DNA of 64,000 nt from Azospirillum sp. (GCA_027486405.1 JAIXPD010000062.1:1-64000), one strand, 5' to 3'; shown: positions 20,288-32,241, counted from the first letter of the stretch. Made by a program: numbers and translations. Notes: a model not told the origin generated them from the sequence alone.

Positions 20288-21290
20288 GTTCTTCAACGGC
20301 TTCCTGCTGCCGCTCATCATCATCGTTCTGAAGATTCTGGCGATCACCGTCCCGTTGCTGGTGGCGGTGGCCTTCATGACCTACGCCGAACGCAAGATCA
20401 TGGCCGGGATGCAGCTCCGCCAAGGGCCGATGCTGGTCGGTCCCTTCGGTCTGTTGCAGCCCTTCGCCGACGGTCTGAAGCTGTTCGCCAAGGAACAGAT
20501 CCTGCCGGAAGGGGCCAACCGCGTGGTGTTCTACATCGCGCCGATGATCACCTTCTTCCTGGCGCTGGTGGCCTGGGCGGTCATTCCGTTCGATTACGGT
20601 GTGGTGCTGTCGAACATCAATGTCGGCGTGCTGTACCTGTTCGCCATCTCCTCGCTCGGTGTCTATGGCATCGTCATGGCGGGCTGGGCGTCCAACTCGC
20701 GCTACGCCTTCCTCGGCGCTCTGCGCTCGGCGGCGCAGATGGTGTCCTACGAAGTGTCGATGGGCCTCATCATCATCACCGTGTTGCTGTGCGTCGGGTC
20801 GCTGAACCTGACCGACATCGTGCGCGCGCAAGAGAAGATTTGGTTCGCGATCCCGCTGTTCCCGATGTTCATCATGTTCTTCATCTCGGCCCTGGCCGAG
20901 ACGAACCGGTCGCCCTTCGATTTGCCGGAAGGTGAGTCCGAACTGGTCGCCGGTTTCATGGTGGAATACAGCTCGGCACCGTTCGCGCTCTTCTTCCTGG
21001 GCGAATACGCCAACATGATCCTGATGAGCGCGATGACCAGCATCCTGTTCCTGGGTGGGTGGCTGTCGCCGTTGCCGTTCGCGCCCTTCACCTGGATCCC
21101 GGGTGTCGTCTGGCTCGCTCTGAAGATCAGCGCCTGTCTGTTCACGTTCGTGTGGGTGCGCGCCACCATGCCGCGTTACCGCTACGACCAGTTGATGCGG
21201 TTGGGGTGGAAGGTCTTCCTGCCATTCTCGCTGTTCTGGGTCGTGCTGACCGCCGGTGTGCTGGTGACGTTCGGCTGGCTGCCCAAGTGA
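20280..21290 (+). CDS. nuoH: NADH-quinone oxidoreductase subunit H
   Basis: ND1-type membrane subunit that forms the quinone entry chamber. 336 residues and about eight transmembrane helices, with the conserved [37 protein letters not shown] and the terminal [16 protein letters not shown] 20280 overlaps the nuoG stop and starts the expected [12 protein letters not shown] segment; the longer frame inside nuoG is not used. Followed by the only sizeable gap in the operon. Confidence 0.97.
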   Translation: MAEFFNGFLLPLIIIVLKILAITVPLLVAVAFMTYAERKIMAGMQLRQGPMLVGPFGLLQPFADGLKLFAKEQILPEGANRVVFYIAPMITFFLALVAWAVIPFDYGVVLSNINVGVLYLFAISSLGVYGIVMAGWASNSRYAFLGALRSAAQMVSYEVSMGLIIITVLLCVGSLNLTDIVRAQEKIWFAIPLFPMFIMFFISALAETNRSPFDLPEGESELVAGFMVEYSSAPFALFFLGEYANMILMSAMTSILFLGGWLSPLPFAPFTWIPGVVWLALKISACLFTFVWVRATMPRYRYDQLMRLGWKVFLPFSLFWVVLTAGVLVTFGWLPK

Positions 21291-21332
21291 GCCGCGTGCG
21301 TTTCGCAACCCATTACTGAATTTCGTTGAAAT

Positions 21333-21359
21333 GCCGACGCGCCCACGCGGCCCGTCGGC
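21333..21359 (+). promoter_or_regulatory. Intercistronic hairpin between nuoH and nuoI
   Basis: GCCGAC / GTCGGC arms with a 15-base interior that can pair further (GCG with CGC). It lies in the 90-base gap just before the nuoI ribosome binding site AAGGAAGGAG. No T run follows, so mRNA processing or stabilisation is more likely than termination. Confidence 0.35.
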
Positions 21360-21380
21360 AAGGAAGGAGACGAAGAGGCC

Positions 21381-21869
21381 ATGGCGTTCCTCGACCGCGC
21401 GGCGCGCAGCCTGTTCCTGACCGAGTTGGTGAGCGGCCTAGCGCTGACCTTCAGCTATATGTTCAAGCCCAAGGTCACGCTGAACTACCCGTATGAGAAG
21501 GGGCCGATCAGCTCCCGGTTCCGTGGCGAGCACGTGTTGCGCCGCTACGCGAACGGCGAGGAGCGCTGCATCGCCTGCAAGCTCTGCGAGGCGGTGTGCC
21601 CGGCGCTGGCCATCACCATCGAGGCCGAACCGCGCAACGACGGCAGCCGCCGGACGACGCGTTATGACATCGACATGACCAAGTGCATCTATTGCGGCCT
21701 GTGCCAAGAGGCCTGCCCGGTGGACGCGGTGGTCATGGGGCCGAATTTCGAGTTCTCCACCGAAAATCGTGAAGAGCTTTTCTACAACAAGCAGAAGCTG
21801 CTGGCGAACGGCGACCGCTGGGAGGCGGAGATTGCCCAGAACCTCGCGGCCGAGGCTCCATACCGGTAA
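21381..21869 (+). CDS. nuoI: NADH-quinone oxidoreductase subunit I
   Basis: TYKY-type subunit with two [4Fe-4S] clusters (N6a, N6b) that pass electrons to N2. 162 residues. The ligand sets are Cys63/66/69 with Cys112, and Cys102/105/108 with Cys73, in [12 protein letters not shown] and [12 protein letters not shown]. The N-terminal amphipathic helix contacts NuoH and NuoA. A strong AAGGAAGGAG ribosome binding site precedes ATG 21381. Confidence 0.98.
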   Translation: MAFLDRAARSLFLTELVSGLALTFSYMFKPKVTLNYPYEKGPISSRFRGEHVLRRYANGEERCIACKLCEAVCPALAITIEAEPRNDGSRRTTRYDIDMTKCIYCGLCQEACPVDAVVMGPNFEFSTENREELFYNKQKLLANGDRWEAEIAQNLAAEAPYR

Positions 21870-21887
21870 GCGGAAGCGAGACATTCG

Positions 21888-22502
21888 ATGATACTGCAAG
21901 GCATCGCTTTTTACGTGTTCGCCGCGCTGCTGGTGGCCTCTGGTGTGATGGTCATCTCGGCGCGCAACCCCGTTCACTCTGTTCTTTATCTCATCCTCGC
22001 CTTTTTTCAGGCGGCGGGTCTGTGCCTGCTGATGGGCGCCGAATTCGTCGCGATGATCCTGGTCATCGTGTATGTCGGCGCGGTCGCGGTGCTGTTCCTG
22101 TTCGTGGTGATGATGCTGGACATCAATTTCCGCGAGCTGCGCCAGGGCGCGCTTGAGGTGTTGCCGCTGGGTGGCCTGATCGGGCTGATCCTGCTGTCCG
22201 AACTGGCCGCCGTCGTTGGTGGCTGGATCGTGGCTCCGGGTGTGGAAAAGCTCGCCGCCGCGCCGACCCCGGCGATCTCGACGGTGACGAACACCCACGC
22301 GCTCGGCCAGCTGATGTACACCCAGTATGTCTATCTGTTCCAAGCCTGCGGCATCGTGCTGCTGATCGCCATGATCGGGGCCATCGTGCTGACCCTGCGC
22401 CACCGGGCCGGTGTGCGGAAGCAGGATGTCGGCGCGCAGATCGCCCGTCATCGCGACAGCGTGGTTGCCATCCGCAAGGTTTCGTCCGGGGAGGGCGTGT
22501 AA
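21888..22502 (+). CDS. nuoJ: NADH-quinone oxidoreductase subunit J
   Basis: ND6-type membrane subunit. 204 residues and five predicted transmembrane helices; conserved [20 protein letters not shown] includes the helix-3 pi-bulge region of the E-channel. The C-terminal hydrophilic tail ([20 protein letters not shown]) is typical of alphaproteobacteria. It starts 18 bases after nuoI and ends 2 bases before nuoK. Confidence 0.96.
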   Translation: MILQGIAFYVFAALLVASGVMVISARNPVHSVLYLILAFFQAAGLCLLMGAEFVAMILVIVYVGAVAVLFLFVVMMLDINFRELRQGALEVLPLGGLIGLILLSELAAVVGGWIVAPGVEKLAAAPTPAISTVTNTHALGQLMYTQYVYLFQACGIVLLIAMIGAIVLTLRHRAGVRKQDVGAQIARHRDSVVAIRKVSSGEGV

Positions 22503-22504
22503 TC

Positions 22505-22813
22505 ATGGAGATCGGTCTCGGGCATTATCTGACGGTCTCGGCCATCGTCTTCACTCTGGGTGTCCTTGGGATCTTCCTCAACCGGAAGAACGTCATCGTC
22601 ATCCTGATGTCGATCGAAATGATGCTGCTGGCGGTGAACCTGAATCTGGTCGCCTTCTCCACGCATCTGCACGATCTGGTCGGTCAGATCTTCGCCATGA
22701 TCATCCTGACCGTGGCGGCCGCCGAGGCGGCCATCGGTCTGGCCATCCTGGTGGTCTACTTCCGCAACCGTGGCTCGATCCGAGTCGAAGACATCAACAT
22801 GATGAAGGGTTGA
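22505..22813 (+). CDS. nuoK: NADH-quinone oxidoreductase subunit K
   Basis: ND4L-type membrane subunit, 102 residues, three transmembrane helices. Conserved [16 protein letters not shown] and [20 protein letters not shown] carry the two membrane-buried Glu residues needed for proton pumping. Followed after 9 bases by nuoL. Confidence 0.97.
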   Translation: MEIGLGHYLTVSAIVFTLGVLGIFLNRKNVIVILMSIEMMLLAVNLNLVAFSTHLHDLVGQIFAMIILTVAAAEAAIGLAILVVYFRNRGSIRVEDINMMKG

Positions 22814-22822
22814 GGCGGCGCT

Positions 22823-24910
22823 ATGGAAGTCCTCGTCGTATTCCTCCCGCTTCTGGCGTTCCTCATCGCCGGATCGATCGCGTTGTTCGGTGGGCCGAAG
22901 GCCGCACCGGCGGCGGGTCACGGGCACGGTCATGACCACGGTCACGACCATCATCACCACGCGCATGGTCACGACGATCATGCCCATCACGACGACGCGC
23001 ACGATGATGGTCACGACGACCATCACGTTGTCGCCGGTCCGCCCACCGTGGGCGACCGGGCGGCGCAGTTCGTGACGACGGGTGCCGTCCTGCTGTCGGC
23101 GTTCCTGTCCTGGCTGCTGTTCTTCGACGTCGCCGTTGGTGGGCATCCGCGCACCATCGAGCTGGCGACCTGGATCCGCAGCGGCGGCCTGGATGTGTCG
23201 TGGGCGCTGCGCGTCGACCAACTCACCGCTGTGATGCTGGTGGTGGTCAACAGCGTGTCGGCCTGTGTGCATCTGTACTCCATCGGCTACATGGCCGAGG
23301 ATCCGCAGAAGCCGCGCTTCATGGGCTATCTGTCGCTTTTCACCTTCGCCATGCTGATGCTGGTGACGGCCGACAACCTCGTCCAACTGTTCTTCGGTTG
23401 GGAAGGGGTGGGTCTGGCCTCCTACCTGCTCATCAACTTCTGGTACGAGAAGCCTTCGGCCAACGCCGCCGCGATGAAGGCCTTCCTGGTCAACCGTGTG
23501 GGCGACTTCGGCTTCGCGCTCGGCATCTTCGCGATCTTCGTGCTGACCGGTTCGGTCCAGTTCGACGCGATCTTCGCCAAGGCGTCGACGCTGACCGGTG
23601 CCTCGCTGCATTTCCTGAGCTGGGATTTCAACGGCCTGACCATCGCCTGCCTGCTGCTGTTCATGGGTGCCATGGGCAAGTCAGCGCAGCTTGGTCTGCA
23701 CACCTGGCTGCCGGACGCGATGGAAGGCCCGACCCCGGTGTCGGCGCTCATCCACGCTGCCACCATGGTGACGGCCGGTGTGTTCATGCTCTGCCGCCTG
23801 TCGCCGGTCTTCGAATACGCTCCGGCGGCGCTCGAAGTGGTGGCGGTGGTGGGCGGCCTGACCGCGTTCGTCGCGGCGACCATCGGCTTCACCCAGTTCG
23901 ACATCAAGCGCGTCATCGCCTATTCGACGATGAGCCAGCTCGGCTACATGTTCTTCGCGGCGGGCGTTTCGGCCTATGGCGCGGCCATGTTCCACCTGTT
24001 CACGCACGCCTTTTTCAAGGCGCTGCTGTTCTTGGGTGCCGGTTCCGTCATCCACGCGCTGCATCATGAGCAGGACATGCGCAAGATGGGTGGCGTGTGG
24101 CGCAAGATCCCCTTCACCTACGCGGTGATGTGGATCGGCAACCTCGCGCTCGCCGGTCTGCCCTTCTTCGCGGGCTTCTACTCCAAGGACATGATCCTGG
24201 AGGCCGCTTACGCCTCGGGCAGCCCGGTTGGCCGGTTCGCCTTCGCGCTGGGCATCGCGGCGGCTCTGCTGACCGCCTTCTACTCCTGGCGTCTGCTGTT
24301 CATGACCTTCCATGGCAAGCCGCGCATGGAGAAATCGGTCTACGACCACGCCCATGAATCGCCGATCGTCATGCTGATCCCGCTGGCGGTTCTGGCCCTG
24401 GGTGCCCTGTTCGCCGGTGTCGGTTTCCACCAGTGGTTCATCGGTCACGACCGCATGGAGTTCTGGGGCAAGGCGATCCTGGCGTTGCACGAGCATGACA
24501 GCATCGAAGCGGCGCACCATCACCTGCCCGGTTGGGTGGGGCTGGCCCCGCTGGTGGTTGGCTTGATCGGCATCGCTGCCGCCTACATTGCCTACATCCA
24601 GATCCCGAGCCTGCCCGCGACCTTCGCGCGCCTGTTCAAGGGGCTGCATCAGTTCCTGTCCAACAAGTGGTACTTCGACGAGCTGTACGACGCGCTCTTC
24701 ACACGTCCGGCCAAGGCCCTGGGCCATGGTCTGTGGAAGTCGGGCGACGGTGCGTTGATCGACGGCGTCGGTCCCGATGGTGTGGCCGCTGCCACCCGCG
24801 ACATCGCGGGCCGGGTCAGCCGCGTGCAGTCGGGGTATGTTTATCATTACGCGTTTGCCATGGTGATCGGCGTTGTTCTGCTGGTCGCCTGGCTCTCGAT
24901 GTTCGGTTGA
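22823..24910 (+). CDS. nuoL: NADH-quinone oxidoreductase subunit L with His/Asp-rich segment
   Basis: ND5-type antiporter-like proton-pumping subunit, 695 residues. Family hallmarks are [48 protein letters not shown] (two parts of the pump core), [18 protein letters not shown] and the C-terminal lateral helix region ending near residue 690. Unusual: residues 33-68 (22919-23026), between the first and second transmembrane helices, contain 18 His and 10 Asp in 36 positions. The reading frame stays open and the flanking helices are intact, so it is a genuine insertion and not a frameshift. Confidence 0.96.
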   Translation: MEVLVVFLPLLAFLIAGSIALFGGPKAAPAAGHGHGHDHGHDHHHHAHGHDDHAHHDDAHDDGHDDHHVVAGPPTVGDRAAQFVTTGAVLLSAFLSWLLFFDVAVGGHPRTIELATWIRSGGLDVSWALRVDQLTAVMLVVVNSVSACVHLYSIGYMAEDPQKPRFMGYLSLFTFAMLMLVTADNLVQLFFGWEGVGLASYLLINFWYEKPSANAAAMKAFLVNRVGDFGFALGIFAIFVLTGSVQFDAIFAKASTLTGASLHFLSWDFNGLTIACLLLFMGAMGKSAQLGLHTWLPDAMEGPTPVSALIHAATMVTAGVFMLCRLSPVFEYAPAALEVVAVVGGLTAFVAATIGFTQFDIKRVIAYSTMSQLGYMFFAAGVSAYGAAMFHLFTHAFFKALLFLGAGSVIHALHHEQDMRKMGGVWRKIPFTYAVMWIGNLALAGLPFFAGFYSKDMILEAAYASGSPVGRFAFALGIAAALLTAFYSWRLLFMTFHGKPRMEKSVYDHAHESPIVMLIPLAVLALGALFAGVGFHQWFIGHDRMEFWGKAILALHEHDSIEAAHHHLPGWVGLAPLVVGLIGIAAAYIAYIQIPSLPATFARLFKGLHQFLSNKWYFDELYDALFTRPAKALGHGLWKSGDGALIDGVGPDGVAAATRDIAGRVSRVQSGYVYHYAFAMVIGVVLLVAWLSMFG

Positions 24911-24933
24911 GCGGTTGAGGGGGAACTACAAAA

Positions 24934-26460
<1,527 letters not shown>

Positions 26461-26473
26461 GGGGTTCTTCGAC

Positions 26474-27922
26474 ATGACCGCAGTGTTTCCCGACATCTGG
26501 CCGGCCCTGCCGGAGATCTTCCTCGCTGGTGCGGGGATGGCTCTGCTGTTGATCGGCGTGTTCCGTGGGGACGGCTTCACCCGTCCCGTGTCCTACTTCG
26601 CCGTCGTCGCCATGCTGCTCGCCGCCATTCTGGCGATGGGCTATGGCACGGGGCGGGTTGTCACCTTCAACGGGATGTTCGTGATGGACGCCTTCGGCGT
26701 CTTCATGAAGGTCCTGGTCCTGATCGCGGCGGCGCTGTCGGTCATTCTCTCGCTCGGCTTCAACGAGCGGGAGCAGATGGCCCGCTTCGAGTATCCGATC
26801 CTCATGCTGTTCGCCACGCTCGGCATGCTGATGATGATTTCGGCCAACGATCTCATCGCGCTGTATGTTGGCCTGGAGACGCAGAGCCTGGCGCTGTACG
26901 TCATCGCGGCCTTCCGCCGCGACAGCGCCAAGTCGTCGGAAGCCGGTCTGAAGTATTTCGTTCTGGGCGCGCTGTCGTCGGGTATGCTGCTCTACGGCGC
27001 GTCGCTGGTGTATGGCTTCGCCGGGACCACGTCCTTCGACAAGATCGCGGCGTTGTTCGCCGGTGGCGCGCATGTTTCGCCCGGTCTGGTGATCGGTCTC
27101 GTCTTCGTGCTCGCTGGTCTGGCCTTCAAGGTGTCGGCCGCTCCGTTCCACATGTGGACGCCGGACGTCTATGAAGGCGCGCCGACCCCGGTGACGGCCT
27201 TCTTCGCCGCCGCGCCGAAGGTGGCCGCGATTGCCCTGCTGACCCGCGTGCTGGTCGAGCCGTTCGGTCATCTGTCGGCCCAGTGGCATCAGGTGCTCGT
27301 CGCCGCGTCGGTGCTCTCCATGGTCATCGGTTCCTTCGCCGCGATCATGCAGACCAGCATCAAGCGCATGATGGCCTACAGCTCCATCGGTCACGTCGGC
27401 TACGCGCTGGTCGGTCTGGCGGCGGGCACGCAGGACGGTGTGCGCGGCGTTCTGATCTACATGGCGCTCTACATCGCCATGAACATCGGTGCCTTCGCCG
27501 TTCTGCTGTCGATGAAGGCCAAGGGCGTCATGCTGGAGGAGATCAAGGATTTCGCCGGTCTGTCGAAGACCAACCCGCTGTTGGCGGCCACCATGGCGAT
27601 CTTCATGTTCTCCATGGCGGGCATCCCCCCGATGGCGGGCTTCTTCGGCAAGCTCTATGTCTTCCTCGCCGCCATCGCCGTGCAGGATTACGCCCTGGCG
27701 GTGATCGGTGTGCTGACCAGCGTGGTGGGCGCGTTCTATTACCTGCGCATCGTCAAGATCATGTATTTCGACGAGCCGACCGTCGTGGTCGACAAGATCG
27801 ACGATGATGGCATGACCGGCATCCTGGTTGTCACCAGCCTGTTCACCCTGCTGTTCTTCGTGGCCCCGGCCCCGATCATGAACGGCGCGGCGGCGGCGGC
27901 GGCGGCTCTGTTCGCCGGATGA
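26474..27922 (+). CDS. nuoN: NADH-quinone oxidoreductase subunit N
   Basis: ND2-type proton-pumping subunit, 482 residues, about 14 transmembrane helices. Conserved [18 protein letters not shown] includes the helix-5 Glu, and [27 protein letters not shown] the pumping Lys. Last gene of the complex I operon; birA follows after 10 bases and may be read through. Confidence 0.97.
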   Translation: MTAVFPDIWPALPEIFLAGAGMALLLIGVFRGDGFTRPVSYFAVVAMLLAAILAMGYGTGRVVTFNGMFVMDAFGVFMKVLVLIAAALSVILSLGFNEREQMARFEYPILMLFATLGMLMMISANDLIALYVGLETQSLALYVIAAFRRDSAKSSEAGLKYFVLGALSSGMLLYGASLVYGFAGTTSFDKIAALFAGGAHVSPGLVIGLVFVLAGLAFKVSAAPFHMWTPDVYEGAPTPVTAFFAAAPKVAAIALLTRVLVEPFGHLSAQWHQVLVAASVLSMVIGSFAAIMQTSIKRMMAYSSIGHVGYALVGLAAGTQDGVRGVLIYMALYIAMNIGAFAVLLSMKAKGVMLEEIKDFAGLSKTNPLLAATMAIFMFSMAGIPPMAGFFGKLYVFLAAIAVQDYALAVIGVLTSVVGAFYYLRIVKIMYFDEPTVVVDKIDDDGMTGILVVTSLFTLLFFVAPAPIMNGAAAAAAALFAG

Positions 27923-27932
27923 TGCAGCCCGC

Positions 27933-28730
27933 ATGATGGCTGGTGTTCACGAAGGGGAGGTGGCCGCCTTGCGGCTGCCCCCCGGCTTTCGCATCAAGGC
28001 CTTCGACTCGGTTGGCAGCACCAACGACGAGGCGAAGGCTTTGGCGCGTTCAGGGGCGGGCGAGGGGACGATTGTCTGGGCGCGCCGCCAGGACACTGGG
28101 CGCGGCCGCCGGGGACGGGCCTGGACCTCGCCGGAAGGCAACCTGTACAGCTCGATTGTGTTGCGGCCTCGGCGCGTTCCGGCGGATGCCGCGCTGGTTT
28201 CCTTTGTCGCGGCTTTGGCGATTGCGGAGACAGCGGAAACGGTGTTGCCCGATCCGTCGGGCGTGCGCTGCAAATGGCCGAACGATGTGCTGATCCATGG
28301 GCGCAAGCTGTCCGGCATCCTGTTGGAGTCGGAGCAGGGCACCGATGGCGCGGTGGATTGGCTGGTTCTGGGAGTTGGCATCAATCTGCGCCATTTCCCG
28401 GAAACCGCTGATTACGCGGCCACGTCCCTGCTGGCGGAAGGCGCGCCAGCCATGACGCCGTCGGCCCTGCTGGAGATCTACGCCGACCGTCTGGCGCAGT
28501 GGTATCGCCGCTGGCTGGACCATGGGTTCGCCCCCGTGCGCGCGGCGTGGTTGGAACGCGCGCGTGGTTTGGGCGGCCCGATTCTGGTGCGATTGGCCGA
28601 TCGCACAATCTCCGGTGTGTTCGTGGATCTGGACAGCGACGGTGTTCTGTTGCTTGATCCCGATGATGGTGGTCCGCGCCAGCGCATCACCGCCGGTGAT
28701 GTGTTCTTTCCGCAATCGCCCGCAGTTTGA
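27933..28730 (+). CDS. birA: Biotin-[acetyl-CoA-carboxylase] ligase
   Basis: Attaches biotin to carboxylase carrier proteins through biotinyl-AMP. 265 residues with only the catalytic and C-terminal domains; the N-terminal DNA-binding domain of E. coli BirA is absent, so it is not a repressor. Motifs: STNDEAKALA, the adenylate-binding loop DTGRGRRGRAWTSPEGNLY (GRGRRGR), KWPNDVLIHGRKLSGIL and VLGVGINL. It follows nuoN directly and precedes coaX, a common alphaproteobacterial order. Confidence 0.95.
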   Translation: MMAGVHEGEVAALRLPPGFRIKAFDSVGSTNDEAKALARSGAGEGTIVWARRQDTGRGRRGRAWTSPEGNLYSSIVLRPRRVPADAALVSFVAALAIAETAETVLPDPSGVRCKWPNDVLIHGRKLSGILLESEQGTDGAVDWLVLGVGINLRHFPETADYAATSLLAEGAPAMTPSALLEIYADRLAQWYRRWLDHGFAPVRAAWLERARGLGGPILVRLADRTISGVFVDLDSDGVLLLDPDDGGPRQRITAGDVFFPQSPAV

Positions 28731-28744
28731 GACGGATATAGACC

Positions 28745-29518
28745 ATGCTGCTCGCCATCGACGCCGGAAACACGAATGTGGTGTTCGCCATCTATGACGG
28801 CGACCGCCAGCGTGGCATTTGGCGCACCGCGACCGATCCCAAACGCACGTCCGACGAGTACATGGTCTGGCTCACCCATTTGATGGCGCTGAAGAACCTG
28901 AAGCCGGTGGACATCCACGGCGCGGTGATCGCCAGCGTCGTGCCGGGTGCCACCTTCAACCTGAAACGTCTGTGCAAGGATCATTTCGGTTGTGAGCCGG
29001 TGATCGTCGGCCAGCCCGGCGTCGATCTGGGGACCCGCGCCCTGGTGGATCGGCCGGAGGAGGTGGGGGCGGACCGTCTGGTCAACACGGTGGCGGCGGC
29101 CGCGACCTACAAGACCCCTTTGATCGTGATTGATTTTGGCACGGCCACCACCTTCGATGTGGTGGATTCCGACGGCAATTACCGGGGCGGGGTGATCGCA
29201 CCCGGCCTGAATTTGTCGTTGGAGGCCCTGCAGATGGCGGCGTCCAAGCTGCCCCGGGTGGAGATCCAGCCGCCCGCCGAGGTGATTGGCAAGAACACGG
29301 TTGCCTGCATGCAGTCCGGCATCTTCTGGGGCTATGTCGGCCTCATCGAGGGGTTGGTGTCCCGCATCCGGGCCGAGTATGGCGAACCAATGACGGTGGT
29401 CGGCACCGGCGGCCTGGCTGTGCTGTTCGCCAAAGCCACCCACGTCATCGAACACACCGACAGCGAACTCACGCTGCGCGGTCTTCTCCTGATCCACAAG
29501 CGCAACATGAGCAAATGA
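28745..29518 (+). CDS. coaX: Type III pantothenate kinase
   Basis: Phosphorylates pantothenate, the first step of coenzyme A synthesis; the type III enzyme needs K+ and is not inhibited by CoA. The 257-residue ASKHA-fold protein shows AIDAGNTNVVFAIYDG at the N-terminus, GVDLGTRALVDRPEEVGADR, the catalytic Asp region IVIDFGTATTFDVVD and the C-terminal VVGTGGLAVLFA. The stop overlaps the rnj start (ATGA), suggesting translational coupling. Confidence 0.96.
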   Translation: MLLAIDAGNTNVVFAIYDGDRQRGIWRTATDPKRTSDEYMVWLTHLMALKNLKPVDIHGAVIASVVPGATFNLKRLCKDHFGCEPVIVGQPGVDLGTRALVDRPEEVGADRLVNTVAAAATYKTPLIVIDFGTATTFDVVDSDGNYRGGVIAPGLNLSLEALQMAASKLPRVEIQPPAEVIGKNTVACMQSGIFWGYVGLIEGLVSRIRAEYGEPMTVVGTGGLAVLFAKATHVIEHTDSELTLRGLLLIHKRNMSK

Positions 29519-31230
29519 CCCAATCCTCCCAGGCCGACGCCGGCGCATCGTCTCATCCGGCGGACCCCTTCGCGATGGAGGATGACGCCCTCTATTTCCT
29601 GGCGCTTGGCGGCTCCGGGGAAATCGGGATGAACCTCAATCTGTACGGCCACCGTGGCAAATGGCTGATGGTCGATCTCGGCATCTCCTTTGCCGACGAC
29701 ACCATGCCGGGTCTGGACGTCATCATGCCGGACCCCAGCTTCATCGTGGACCGCCGCGACGATCTGGTTGGGCTGGTGGTGACGCACGCGCACGAGGATC
29801 ACCTCGGCGCGATCCAGTATCTGTGGCCGGAGTTGCGCTGCCCGGTCTATTGCACACCCTTCACCGCGTCGGTGTTGCGGGCCAAGCTGCACGAGCGCGG
29901 CCTGTCGGGGGTGGTGCCGATTCACGAGGTTCCGCTGGGCGGATCGCTGGAGGCCGGACCGTTCGCCGTTGAATACGTCACGATGACCCATTCGATCCCG
30001 GAGCCGAACGCGCTCGCCATCCGCACGGCGGCGGGCACGGTGGTGCACACCGGGGATTGGAAGCTGGATCCCAACCCGCTGATCGGCGCGGTGGCCGACG
30101 AAAAGCGGTTGCGCGAAATCGGTGACGAGGGCGTGTTGGCCCTGGTCGGCGACAGCACCAACGCGCTGGTTCCCGGATGGACCGGGTCGGAAGCGACCGT
30201 GCGCACCAGCCTGACCGATCTGATCGGGCGCTACCCGAACGTTCGCATCGCGGTGAGCTGTTTTGCCACCAACGTCGCGCGTTTGCAGAGCATCGCCACG
30301 GCGGCGGCGGCGCACGACCGCCATGTCGCGCTGGTTGGCCGGTCGCTGTGGCGCATCAACGACGCGGCGCGGGCAAACGGCTATTTGGCCGACGTGCCGA
30401 AATTCCTGTCGGAGCATGACGCGGGCTACCTGCCGCGCGAAAAGGTCGTGTTGATCTGCACCGGCAGCCAGGGCGAACCGCGTTCGGCCTTGGCGCGGAT
30501 CGCCGGGAACGATCACCCGCAAATCACCCTGTCGCGCGGCGACGTGGTGGTGTTTTCCTCCCGCGAGATCCCCGGCAACGAGCGGGCGATCGGGCGGATG
30601 CAGAATCAGTTGATCGCCCAAGGGATCGAGCTGGTGACGGCGGATGAGGAAACCATCCATGTGTCCGGCCACCCGGCGCGTGACGAGCTGGTGCGCATGT
30701 TCCAGTGGGTTCGCCCGCGCATCGCCGTGCCGGTCCATGGAGAACAGCGTCACCAGCAGGCCCACGCCGCCCTGGCCCAGGATTGCCAAATCCCCGAACA
30801 GATCGTGCCCAGCAACGGCCAGATCATCCGCTTGTCGCCGGATGCCCCGCCGGAGGTGGTCGCGCATGTCCGGTCGGGCCGGATGGCGCTGGACGGCAAG
30901 CGCCTCATTTCGCTCGACAACGGTCTGATGCGGACGCGCAACCGCATGGTCAACAACGGGGCCTCCGTCGTCACGCTGGTGATGACCGCGCGCGGCGAAT
31001 TGGTGACGGCCCCGCAGGTGTCGGTGATGGGGCTGATCGACGAGGTGGCGGACCGCGACATGCTGCTCGACATCATCGATGCGGTGCGCGAGGCGGTGGG
31101 GGCCTTGTCCAAGACGGCGCGGGCCGACGACGCCCAGGTCAAGGAGGCGGCGCGCATCGCCGTCCGGCGCTGCTTCAATGCGTCTCACGGCAAGAAGCCG
31201 GTCACGGATGTCCATTTGATCCGTGTATAA
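29515..31230 (+). CDS. rnj: Ribonuclease J
   Basis: Metallo-beta-lactamase/beta-CASP ribonuclease with 5'-3' exo and endo activity in RNA processing and decay. 571 residues. The metal site THAHEDHLG has His91, His93, Asp95, His96. Then MTHSIPEPNALAI, VHTGDWKLDPNP, the beta-CASP part with CTGSQGEPRSALARI, and VSGHPARDELVRMFQWVRPR carrying later metal or phosphate ligands. The 25-residue N-terminal extension is typical of alphaproteobacterial RNase J. Translationally coupled to coaX. Confidence 0.96.
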   Translation: MTQSSQADAGASSHPADPFAMEDDALYFLALGGSGEIGMNLNLYGHRGKWLMVDLGISFADDTMPGLDVIMPDPSFIVDRRDDLVGLVVTHAHEDHLGAIQYLWPELRCPVYCTPFTASVLRAKLHERGLSGVVPIHEVPLGGSLEAGPFAVEYVTMTHSIPEPNALAIRTAAGTVVHTGDWKLDPNPLIGAVADEKRLREIGDEGVLALVGDSTNALVPGWTGSEATVRTSLTDLIGRYPNVRIAVSCFATNVARLQSIATAAAAHDRHVALVGRSLWRINDAARANGYLADVPKFLSEHDAGYLPREKVVLICTGSQGEPRSALARIAGNDHPQITLSRGDVVVFSSREIPGNERAIGRMQNQLIAQGIELVTADEETIHVSGHPARDELVRMFQWVRPRIAVPVHGEQRHQQAHAALAQDCQIPEQIVPSNGQIIRLSPDAPPEVVAHVRSGRMALDGKRLISLDNGLMRTRNRMVNNGASVVTLVMTARGELVTAPQVSVMGLIDEVADRDMLLDIIDAVREAVGALSKTARADDAQVKEAARIAVRRCFNASHGKKPVTDVHLIRV

Positions 31231-31295
31231 GGGGACCTGGATAAGGGCGGTGGAGCAACCGCCGCCCACCCGCCAGGAGAGCCAGCGAGGACAGC

Positions 31296-31700
31296 ATGAT
31301 TGGACGTTTGAATCACGTGGCCATTGTCGTTCCCGACCTGACGGCGGCGACGGCCCTGTACCGCGACACCCTGGGCGCGTCGGTGTCGACCCCGGTCGAT
31401 CTGCCCGCCCACGGCGTGACCGTGGTGTTCGTCTCGCTGCCCAACACCAAGATCGAGTTGCTCCATCCCTTTGGTGAAAAATCACCGATCGCACCGTTTT
31501 TGGAGAAGAACACGGCCGGTGGCATCCATCACATCTGCTATGAGGTGGACGACATCCTGGCCGCGCGCGACCAGTTGAAGGCGCAGGGCGCGCGCGTTCT
31601 GGGCGACGGCGAGCCGAAGATCGGCGCGCACGACAAGCCGGTTCTGTTCCTGCATCCCAAGGATTTTTGTGGCACCCTGGTGGAGTTGGAGCAGGCCTGA
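31296..31700 (+). CDS. mce: Methylmalonyl-CoA epimerase
   Basis: Interconverts (2R)- and (2S)-methylmalonyl-CoA, linking propionyl-CoA carboxylation to succinyl-CoA. 134-residue vicinal-oxygen-chelate protein with two VOC modules. LNHVAIVVPDL (first metal His), IELLHPFGEKSPIA, GGIHHICYEVDDI (second His) and GTLVELEQ (metal Glu) are all present. The AGGAGAGCCAGCGAGGAC leader gives ribosome binding sites upstream of ATG 31296. The position between rnj and a DUF1467 gene is conserved in alphaproteobacteria. Confidence 0.95.
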   Translation: MIGRLNHVAIVVPDLTAATALYRDTLGASVSTPVDLPAHGVTVVFVSLPNTKIELLHPFGEKSPIAPFLEKNTAGGIHHICYEVDDILAARDQLKAQGARVLGDGEPKIGAHDKPVLFLHPKDFCGTLVELEQA

Positions 31701-31728
31701 CGCCTGACCGAGCGGAAGGGGCGGTGCG

Positions 31729-31980
31729 ATGGACGGATGGGTCTCCGGAATCTTCGTCTACGTCGTGGTCTGGTGGATCGCGTTGTTCGCGGTCTTGCCA
31801 TGGGGCGTGCGCGCACCGGACAACCCCGAACCGGGGATGGCGACCAGCGCGCCGGTTGAGCCGCGCATGGGCCGGAAGGTGCTGGCGACGTCGATCCTCG
31901 CGCTTGTCATCTGGTTGGTGATCTTCGCCATCGACCGGTCGGGGCTGATTTCGTTCCGGGACATGATCAAGGACATGTGA
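31729..31980 (+). CDS. DUF1467-family membrane protein
   Basis: 83 residues with two transmembrane helices (GIFVYVVVWWIALFAVLPWG and LATSILALVIWLVIFAI) joined by a hydrophilic loop. This matches the DUF1467 family of small inner-membrane proteins of unknown function, found between mce and proS in many alphaproteobacteria. A strong terminator follows 48 bases downstream, closing the birA-coaX-rnj-mce group. Confidence 0.9.
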   Translation: MDGWVSGIFVYVVVWWIALFAVLPWGVRAPDNPEPGMATSAPVEPRMGRKVLATSILALVIWLVIFAIDRSGLISFRDMIKDM

Positions 31981-32027
31981 CGCCGGTCGCGTGTTTCATA
32001 ACCAAGCCGCGCCGGGTGCGGATCGAC

Positions 32028-32057
32028 AAAGGCCGTGGGACATCTCACGGCCTTTGT
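32028..32057 (+). terminator. Rho-independent terminator after the DUF1467 gene
   Basis: Perfect 10-bp stem AAAGGCCGTG / CACGGCCTTT with an 8-base loop, ending in TTTGT. The A-rich left side means it could also act on the opposite strand. Confidence 0.8.
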
Positions 32058-32081
32058 CATTCAGAAGCGACGCGGCAATGT

Positions 32082-32114
32082 GATGAAAAATTAGGCTTTC
32101 ATCGGTCTTTTTTT
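32082..32114 (+). terminator. Second hairpin with T7 tract
   Basis: Stem GATGAAA / TTTCATC (32082-32088 and 32097-32103), then GGTC and seven T. Only 25 bases after the previous terminator. It may be a backup terminator or the end of a very short transcript. Confidence 0.4.
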
Positions 32115-32241
32115 GATCAAGCGCACAGGGGCGAGGCAAAATTGCAAGAAAATTGGGCGAAGTTAAGGTTTGCCCATCTTTTCATCTTGTCAGGCATCCC
32201 TGACCGGCGCAGACTTTGACCTGTGATTGGAGGGAATAGCG

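Noticed and set aside
16748..20377. Open frame of 1209 codons on the minus strand opposite nuoE, nuoF and nuoG
   Set aside because: It lies wholly opposite well-supported genes, is rich in Arg, His, Gln and Asp as expected for antisense of GC-rich codons, and shows no domain.
22890..23075. Alternative plus-strand frame within the His-rich part of nuoL
   Set aside because: It is produced by the repetitive CAC/CAT/GAC codons; the nuoL frame is intact and explains the region.
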